Made by a program: the position numbers and the translations under genes. Shown here piece after piece: positions 58,503-64,000 of a stretch of 64,000 nt of DNA. The number at the start of each line of letters is the position of its first letter. Positions within the stretch are counted from its first letter, which is position 1. The notes under the pieces are model-generated. The model was given only the letters and a program-made list of their open reading frames with translations. It was not told the origin of the DNA and searched no databases. The DNA comes from Brevundimonas sp. UBA7506. Its GTDB lineage: Bacteria; Pseudomonadota; Alphaproteobacteria; Caulobacterales; Caulobacteraceae. The stretch covers positions 817,276 through 881,275 of the forward strand of contig NZ_DLNQ01000005.1 of the NCBI RefSeq assembly GCF_002479495.1, given 5' to 3'.

Positions 58503-59666
58503 TCAGGAAAGCGCCTGATCCAGATCCGCGATCAGGTCGTCGATGTCCTCGACCCCGACCGACAGGCGGATCAGGTTGTCGGTGACTCCGCCCGCCTCGC
58601 GCACGTCCTTGGGCACGGATGCGTGGGTCATGATCGCCGGGTGGTTCACCAGGCTCTCCACCCCGCCCAGCGACTCCGCCAGGGTGAAGACCTGAACCCG
58701 CTCGAGCACCCGCTTGGTGCGCTCCAGGTCGCCGTCGATCAACACCGTGACCATGCCGCCGAAACGGCCGTTCATCTGACGCGCGGCCAGTTCGTGCTGC
58801 GGGTGGCTGACCAAGCCCGGATAGATGACCTTGGTGATACCGGCCCGGTCTTCAAGCCAGCGGGCCACGGCCAGGGCGTTCTCGTTGTGCGCCTTCATGC
58901 GCAGGCCCAGGGTCTTCAGCCCCCGATTGGCCAGGAAGGCGTCGAACGGCCCCATGACGCCGCCGATTGAGTTCTGCAGGAACTTGATCTGGGCCGCCAT
59001 CTCGGCGTCCTTGGCCACCAGAACCCCGCCGACGATGTCAGAGTGGCCGTTCAGATATTTGGTCGCCGAGTGCATGACCACGTCAGCGCCCAGGGCCAGC
59101 GGCTGCTGGCTCCACGGCGTGGCGAAGGTGTTGTCCACCACCAGGATCAGCTTGTGCGCCTTGGCGATCTTCGACAGAGCCTCGATGTCGGCCAGCTTCA
59201 TCAGCGGGTTGGTGGGCGTTTCGACCCACAGCATCCGCGTCTTGTCGGTGATCGCTGCCTCGACTGCCTTGAGGTCGGTCAGGTCGATATAGCTGAAGTC
59301 CAGCCCCATCGACCGACGACGCACCCGCTCGAACAGCCGCCACGAGCCGCCGTACAGGTCGTCGCCGGTGACGATGTGCGCCCCGGCGTCCAGCAGCTCC
59401 AGCGCCGTCGAAGTCGCCGCCATGCCCGAGCCGAAGCCGAAGGCCTGAACTCCGCCCTCCAGATCGGCGATGCAGGCCTCGAAGGCCTCGCGCGTCGGGT
59501 TCTTGCCGCGCGCATACTCATAGCCCTTGTTAACGCCTGGGCTTTCCTGGGCGTAGGTCGAGGTGGCGTAGATCGGCGTCATCACCGCGCCCGTGGTCGG
59601 GTCGGGCTTCTGGCCGGCATGGATGGCGCGGGTCGAGAAACCCTGACTGTTTTTCAGCGAACTCAT
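58503..59666 (-). CDS. Cystathionine gamma-lyase / gamma-synthase family PLP enzyme
   Basis: The 387-residue PLP enzyme has the internal Lys in SATKYLNGHSD, the N-terminal TRAIHAGQKPDPTTGAVMTP, the phosphate-binding FGSGMAATSTA and the C-terminal GGVESLVNHPAIMTH. Family members share one fold; pairing with cystathionine beta-synthase in the same operon points to cystathionine gamma-lyase (reverse transsulfuration). Gamma-synthase or O-acetylhomoserine activity cannot be excluded. Its ATG overlaps the stop of the alpha/beta hydrolase gene (ATGA). Confidence 0.92.
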   Translation of the reverse strand: MSSLKNSQGFSTRAIHAGQKPDPTTGAVMTPIYATSTYAQESPGVNKGYEYARGKNPTREAFEACIADLEGGVQAFGFGSGMAATSTALELLDAGAHIVTGDDLYGGSWRLFERVRRRSMGLDFSYIDLTDLKAVEAAITDKTRMLWVETPTNPLMKLADIEALSKIAKAHKLILVVDNTFATPWSQQPLALGADVVMHSATKYLNGHSDIVGGVLVAKDAEMAAQIKFLQNSIGGVMGPFDAFLANRGLKTLGLRMKAHNENALAVARWLEDRAGITKVIYPGLVSHPQHELAARQMNGRFGGMVTVLIDGDLERTKRVLERVQVFTLAESLGGVESLVNHPAIMTHASVPKDVREAGGVTDNLIRLSVGVEDIDDLIADLDQALS

Positions 59667-60418
59667 GATCGTATCCTGTCTCGACGACGGCCGATGTTGC
59701 CGTCGAAAAATTCGGCGGACCGGGTGAAGACCTCGGCCCATTGCTGTGTATTCAAGATGTGGCCGGCGTCGCGCAGCATCTGAACCCGCACCGGCACGTC
59801 GTGGTCGCGCATGAAATCGACCCAGGCCGCCGTATTGACCGGCTTCACATGGGTGTCGTTCTCAGCCCGGATGACCAGAACCGGGATATGTCGTCGGGGA
59901 TTGCGCGGCGTATAGACGTCCACGCCCCCCGCCAATCCAATCGCCGCGCCCGCGTCGCCTGCGCCCAGGGCCCCGTCCACTGCGACGTAGGAGCCCAGAG
60001 AATAGCCGAACAGGCCGATCCGTTCAGGCTCCACGGTCGCTCGATCAGCCAGCCAGTCGGCTCCGTCCAGTCCGACCCGTCGCCAGGCCGCCATAACCGT
60101 CGGGGGACGGCGGCCGTCGTCGGGCGCTGCATCGACGTACAGGGGCGTCAACACGGCGTAGCCGTCTCCGGCGAACCGCAACGCAAGTTCATGCCAAGGC
60201 CCGGCGCTTCGGATCCGAGCGCCGGACCCGTGCATCATGACGACCCCTGAACCCCGCACATCCCCCTGTGCGGGGTAGTAAATGGCCCGGATCGCCTGGC
60301 CCCTGCTGTCGAAGGTCACGCCTCCGAAAGACGCCGCCTGGTCGGCGGCGGCTTCGCCAGCCAGCGTCGCCAGCGCGATGCCGCCCGCCCCGCCTATCGC
60401 TGCGCGACGGGTCGGCAT
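59663..60418 (-). CDS. Alpha/beta hydrolase (dienelactone-hydrolase-like), Tat-type signal
   Basis: The 251-residue protein has an N-terminal twin-arginine-like signal (PTRRAAIGGAGGIALATLAG), so it is probably exported. It has the nucleophile Ser in GYSLGS, an Asp in VIRAENDTH and a His in AGHILN. The MMHGSGARI oxyanion loop lies near residue 60. The substrate is unknown. It is sandwiched between cbs (4-base gap) and the PLP enzyme (ATGA overlap). This is unusual for a transsulfuration operon and may be coincidental transcription. Confidence 0.88.
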   Translation of the reverse strand: MPTRRAAIGGAGGIALATLAGEAAADQAASFGGVTFDSRGQAIRAIYYPAQGDVRGSGVVMMHGSGARIRSAGPWHELALRFAGDGYAVLTPLYVDAAPDDGRRPPTVMAAWRRVGLDGADWLADRATVEPERIGLFGYSLGSYVAVDGALGAGDAGAAIGLAGGVDVYTPRNPRRHIPVLVIRAENDTHVKPVNTAAWVDFMRDHDVPVRVQMLRDAGHILNTQQWAEVFTRSAEFFDGNIGRRRDRIRS

Positions 60419-60422
60419 GGCT

Positions 60423-61826
60423 CTACCGGTTCAGGCTGAGGTGGTTGATCAGGTCGGTGCGGGCGATCAGGCCGACGAAGGTCTCGCCGTCCAGAACAAT
60501 GGCCACACGGTCGCGGTCGAAGATCGGGATCAGAGCGTCCAGCGTCTCGCTGACCTGCAGGGTGTCCAGATCGCGCGTCATGGCCGAGGACACCGGCTTG
60601 GCGAAGCGTTCCTGACGGGTGATCTCGTCGGTGTTCATGATGTGGACGATGTCGCTCTCGTCCAGAATGCCGACCAGGCGGCCGTCCTGAATGACCGGCA
60701 GTTGCGACACGCCGTCGCCCTTCATCCGCTTGAAGGCGGTGTCCAGGGTGTCGTCGGGGCCGATCACGACCACGTCGCCATTGGCGTATTTGCGCGTGAT
60801 GAGGTCCGACAGGTCGCCGTGCAGCTCGCGCTGGGTCAGCCCCTGATCGGCCAGCCAGGCGTCATTGTAGACCTTGGACAGGTACTTGGCGCCCGTGTCG
60901 CAGACGAAGGTCACGACCCGCTTCGGCTCGGTCTGCTCGCGGCACCAGCGCAGGGCCGTGGCGATCAGGGTGCCCGACGACGAGCCCGCCAGAATGCCTT
61001 CCTTCAACAGCAGCTCGCGCACCGTGGCGATCGCCTCGGAGTCTGGGATGGAATAGGCCATGTCGATCAGTTCGGGATCGGCGGTGTCCGGCATGAAGTT
61101 CTGGCCGATGCCTTCAACAGCATAGCTGCCGTCGGGCCCCGCCACACCCTCGTTGACCAGGCCCGCCAGGGCCGAACCGACCGGGTCGGCCAGAATGATC
61201 TTGGCGTTCGAGCCCTGCGACTTGAAGTATTGCGCATTGCCCGTAATCGTCCCGCCCGAGCCGATGCCGGCGACGAAGGCGTCGATCTGGCTGTCCATCT
61301 GCTCGTAGATTTCAGGGCCGGTCGTCTTGAAGTGGGCGGCCGTGTTGGCGTCGTTGGCGAACTGGTTGACGAAGTAGCCGCCCGGAATCTGCTGGGCCAG
61401 ACGCTCAGCCATATCGGTGTAGTATTCGGGGTGGCCGTGCGGCACGTCCGAGCGGGTCAGGCGCACGTCGGCGCCCATGGCGCGCAGGTGCTGGATCTTC
61501 TCTTTCGACATCTTGTCGGGGATGACCAGCAGGACGTTATAGCCCTTCTGCTTGCCGACCAGGGTCAGGGCCAGGCCGGTGTTGCCCGCCGTGGCTTCCA
61601 CGATGGTTCCACCCGGCTTCAGCCAGCCGGCGTTTTCCGCCGCCTCGATCATCGACAGGGCGATGCGGTCCTTGATGGAGCCGCCCGGATTCTGGCTCTC
61701 CAGCTTCAGGAACAGACGGCAGGGGCCGGTGTCGATCCGCGTCACCTCGACCATGGGCGTCTTGCCGATCAGGTCCAGCAGCGTGCCGACAGGACGGATC
61801 AGGACGGGGGCGTCGGACATCGACAT
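60423..61826 (-). CDS. cbs: Cystathionine beta-synthase
   Basis: The 467-residue enzyme condenses homocysteine and serine. It has the PLP fold with LESQNPGGSIKDRIA (Lys in SIKDR), EATAGNTGLAL and GIGSGGTITG. A C-terminal pair of CBS domains follows from about residue 340 (SDLITRKYANGDVVVIGPDD, then LVGILDESDIVHIMN and a second repeat). The tandem CBS domains are characteristic of regulated cystathionine beta-synthases rather than OAS-thiol-lyases. ATG 61826 with GGAGCCC upstream is chosen; the frame extends to 61901. It heads the operon cbs / hydrolase / PLP enzyme and is divergent from rnr. Confidence 0.93.
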   Translation of the reverse strand: MSMSDAPVLIRPVGTLLDLIGKTPMVEVTRIDTGPCRLFLKLESQNPGGSIKDRIALSMIEAAENAGWLKPGGTIVEATAGNTGLALTLVGKQKGYNVLLVIPDKMSKEKIQHLRAMGADVRLTRSDVPHGHPEYYTDMAERLAQQIPGGYFVNQFANDANTAAHFKTTGPEIYEQMDSQIDAFVAGIGSGGTITGNAQYFKSQGSNAKIILADPVGSALAGLVNEGVAGPDGSYAVEGIGQNFMPDTADPELIDMAYSIPDSEAIATVRELLLKEGILAGSSSGTLIATALRWCREQTEPKRVVTFVCDTGAKYLSKVYNDAWLADQGLTQRELHGDLSDLITRKYANGDVVVIGPDDTLDTAFKRMKGDGVSQLPVIQDGRLVGILDESDIVHIMNTDEITRQERFAKPVSSAMTRDLDTLQVSETLDALIPIFDRDRVAIVLDGETFVGLIARTDLINHLSLNR

Positions 61827-61942
61827 GCGAAAGGGCTCCGAAAAGAACGTGCTTTGAGGCCGGAAGCTGGGCGTCGCCGCCTTCGCGGTCAACTCATGCA
61901 AGTTTTCACCTATTTGCCCCGAAGCGCATTACAAAGGGCGCA

Positions 61943-64000
61943 ATGACCAAGACGCCGAAACGCCCCGCCGCGGGTCTGCCCGACAAAGACACCCTGATCG
62001 CCTTCCTGCGGGAAGCCGGCGAGGCCCAGAAGGCCGACATCGCCCGTGCCTTCGGATTGAAGGGCGTGGAACGCCGCCAGCTGCGCGAGATGCTGAAAAC
62101 GCTGGAGGCCGAAGGCGCACTGGGCAAACGCGGCCGCAAGGGCTTTTCCGAGGCCGGCGCCCTGCCCCCCGTCGGCGTGGTCGATGTGGTTGACCGCGAC
62201 GCGGACGGCGAGCTGTACGTCGAACTGGTCAAGGGCGGCGAGGACGCGCCGCGCGCCCTGCTGCTGCCGGACCGCGAGGGCAAGACCCCCGCGCCAGGCA
62301 TGGGCGACCGCCTGCTGGTCAAGTTCGCGCGCGGCGCCGAGGGCTGGGAGGCCCGCCTGGTCAAGCGGCTGGACGCCGGAACCAACCGCGTTCTGGGCGT
62401 GATCCGCAAGTCGGCGCGCGAAACCCGCGTTGAGCCGGTCGACAAGCGCTCCAAGGACGTCCTGCTGATCCCCTCGGCGGTGGCGGGCGACCTGCGCGAC
62501 GGCGACCTGGTGCTGGCGTCGATCGAAAAGGGCGACCACCGTTACGGTCCCAAGCGCGGCAAGATCCTCGAGACCATCGGCCGCGAGGATGATCCCCGCG
62601 CCGCCTCGATCATCGCCATCCACGCCCACGGCCTGCCGACCGGCTTCTCGGAACTGGTCGAGCGCGAAGCCGAGGATCAGGCCCTGCCGACGCTCAAGGG
62701 GCGCGAGGACCTGCGCGAGGTGCCCTTCATCACCATCGATCCGGCCGACGCGCGCGACCATGACGACGCCGTCTACGCCGAGCGCGACACGGACCCGAAA
62801 AACCCCGACGGCTGGATCGTCTGGGTCGCCATCGCCGACGTCGCCGCCTATGTCCGTCCCGGCTCGGCGCTGGACCGCGAGGCCCGCGACAAGGGCAACT
62901 CGACCTACTTCCCCGACCGCGTCGAGCCCATGCTGCCGGAGATCCTGTCGAACGGCCTGTGCAGCCTGAAGCAGGGCGAGAACCGCGCCTGCATGGCCGT
63001 GCGCATGATCTTCGACAAGGACGGCAAGAAGACCGGGCACAAGTTCATGCGCGGCCTGATGCGGTCGCAGGCCAAGCTCAGCTACGAACAGGCCCAGGCC
63101 GCCATCGACGGTCAGCAGGATGATGTGACGGGCCCGATCATGGACGCCATCCTCTATCCCTTGTGGAACGCCTATTCGACCATGCTGAAGGGCCGCGAGC
63201 GCCGCAGCCCCCTGGCGATCGAAAGCCCTGAGCGTCGCGTCATCATGGCCCCCGGCGGCGGCATCGCCGCCATCGAGCCGCGCAAGTCGCTGGAGGCCCA
63301 CCGCCTGATCGAAGAGATGATGATCCAGGCCAACGTCTGCGCCGCCGAGACGCTGGAGAAGACGCGCACGCCGCTGATCTACCGCGTCCACGACGCGCCC
63401 AGCCAGGAGAAGATCTTCAACCTGGCCGACTTCCTGCACACCATCGGCAAGCCGTGGAACAAGGGCGAGTCGCCGAACACCAAGCGGTTCAACAAGCTGC
63501 TGGACGAGACCCGCGACGGCCCGCACGCCGAGGTGGTCAACGAGGTGGTCCTGCGCACCCAGATGCAGGCCATTTACTCGCCGGACAACGTCGGCCACTT
63601 CGGTCTGCACCTGGACCGCTACGCCCACTTCACGTCGCCGATCCGGCGCTATTCCGACCTGATCGTCCACCGCGGCCTGATCCGCGGCCTGAACCTGGGC
63701 TCGGACGGCCTGACGGATCGTGAGATCGCTGAACTGGACGGCATCGCCGAACACGTCACCGAAACCGAGCGCCGTTCCATGGCCGCCGAGCGCGACGCCA
63801 TGGACCGCTACATCGCCGCCTTCCTGGAAGACCACGTCGGCGCGACCTTCAGCGGACGGATCACCGGCGTGACCCGCTTCGGCCTGTTCATCCGCCTGGA
63901 CGAAACGGGCGCCGACGGTCTGGTCCCCGTATCCTCGCTCGGCAACGAGTATTTCACCCACGACGACCGCGCCCACGCCCTGATCGGCGAACGCACGGGA
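61943..64000 (+). CDS. rnr: Ribonuclease R (3' end beyond the window)
   Basis: This 3'-5' exoribonuclease runs off the right edge; 686 codons are present, all open. It has an N-terminal helix-turn-helix-like region (PDKDTLIAFLREAGEAQKAD) and cold-shock domains (about residues 70-200). The RNB catalytic domain carries the four-Asp site in DPADARDHDDAVYAERD. A C-terminal S1 domain begins GRITGVTRFGLFIRLDETGA. It starts at ATG 61943 with AAAGGG upstream, 116 bases from the divergent cbs start. Long minus-strand frames here are shadows. Confidence 0.96.
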   Translation, partial: MTKTPKRPAAGLPDKDTLIAFLREAGEAQKADIARAFGLKGVERRQLREMLKTLEAEGALGKRGRKGFSEAGALPPVGVVDVVDRDADGELYVELVKGGEDAPRALLLPDREGKTPAPGMGDRLLVKFARGAEGWEARLVKRLDAGTNRVLGVIRKSARETRVEPVDKRSKDVLLIPSAVAGDLRDGDLVLASIEKGDHRYGPKRGKILETIGREDDPRAASIIAIHAHGLPTGFSELVEREAEDQALPTLKGREDLREVPFITIDPADARDHDDAVYAERDTDPKNPDGWIVWVAIADVAAYVRPGSALDREARDKGNSTYFPDRVEPMLPEILSNGLCSLKQGENRACMAVRMIFDKDGKKTGHKFMRGLMRSQAKLSYEQAQAAIDGQQDDVTGPIMDAILYPLWNAYSTMLKGRERRSPLAIESPERRVIMAPGGGIAAIEPRKSLEAHRLIEEMMIQANVCAAETLEKTRTPLIYRVHDAPSQEKIFNLADFLHTIGKPWNKGESPNTKRFNKLLDETRDGPHAEVVNEVVLRTQMQAIYSPDNVGHFGLHLDRYAHFTSPIRRYSDLIVHRGLIRGLNLGSDGLTDREIAELDGIAEHVTETERRSMAAERDAMDRYIAAFLEDHVGATFSGRITGVTRFGLFIRLDETGADGLVPVSSLGNEYFTHDDRAHALIGERTG

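Noticed and set aside
61910-63976. 688-residue minus-strand frame
   Set aside because: It is the shadow of RNase R on the plus strand, which has all catalytic motifs and simply lacks a stop inside the window.

Overview
The window reads as a piece of an alphaproteobacterial chromosome, most likely Caulobacteraceae and perhaps Brevundimonas. This is inferred from the very high GC content, the many TonB-dependent receptors (TBDTs) with FecI/FecR-type regulators, the mix of DUF2061, DUF3126, TorF-like and diheme-cytochrome genes, and the RPE-like palindromes between genes. No tRNA, rRNA, CRISPR array, integrase or complete transposon was seen.

Left part (1-29 kb) is accessory and nutrient-acquisition DNA. 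It opens with a cobalamin riboswitch reading leftward out of the window, divergent from cobU. Next is an operon of a secreted beta-helix lipoprotein, a diheme c-type cytochrome lipoprotein and a class 3 aldehyde dehydrogenase, followed by a TetR regulator and a TBDT. Near-identical 21-bp imperfect palindromes lie before the operon and before the TBDT, so the TetR protein probably controls both. A GAF-Fis regulator and an acetaldehyde-type dehydrogenase follow, with a decayed adhP start downstream. Then come two parallel operons, each ECF sigma / FecR / STN-type TBDT / secreted phosphoesterase: PhoD-type at 11.1-17.6 kb and purple-acid-phosphatase type at 22.9-29.0 kb. Between them sit a stub of another TBDT, a frameshifted TBDT coupled to a diheme peroxidase, and a divergent tonB-like gene next to a Fur-box-like site.

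Right part (29-64 kb) is mostly housekeeping: guaB, guaA, a methylthioadenosine nucleosidase, rsmB, rlmE, a cyclophilin, an M28 peptidase, ligA, a DnaQ-like exonuclease, lrgAB, an aminopeptidase P, prmA, cysE, a Nudix hydrolase, queF, a nitronate monooxygenase-like protein, a TorF-like porin, a cold-shock protein, a cystathionine beta-synthase / gamma-lyase pair (reverse transsulfuration) with an alpha/beta hydrolase between them, and the start of RNase R, which runs off the right edge. Palindromic intergenic repeats of at least two families punctuate this half.

The best candidates for undescribed biology are the operator-linked beta-helix/diheme-cytochrome/ALDH/TBDT module and the duplicated sigma/anti-sigma/receptor/phosphoesterase operons. 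Functions come from motifs recognised by eye; no database search was run.
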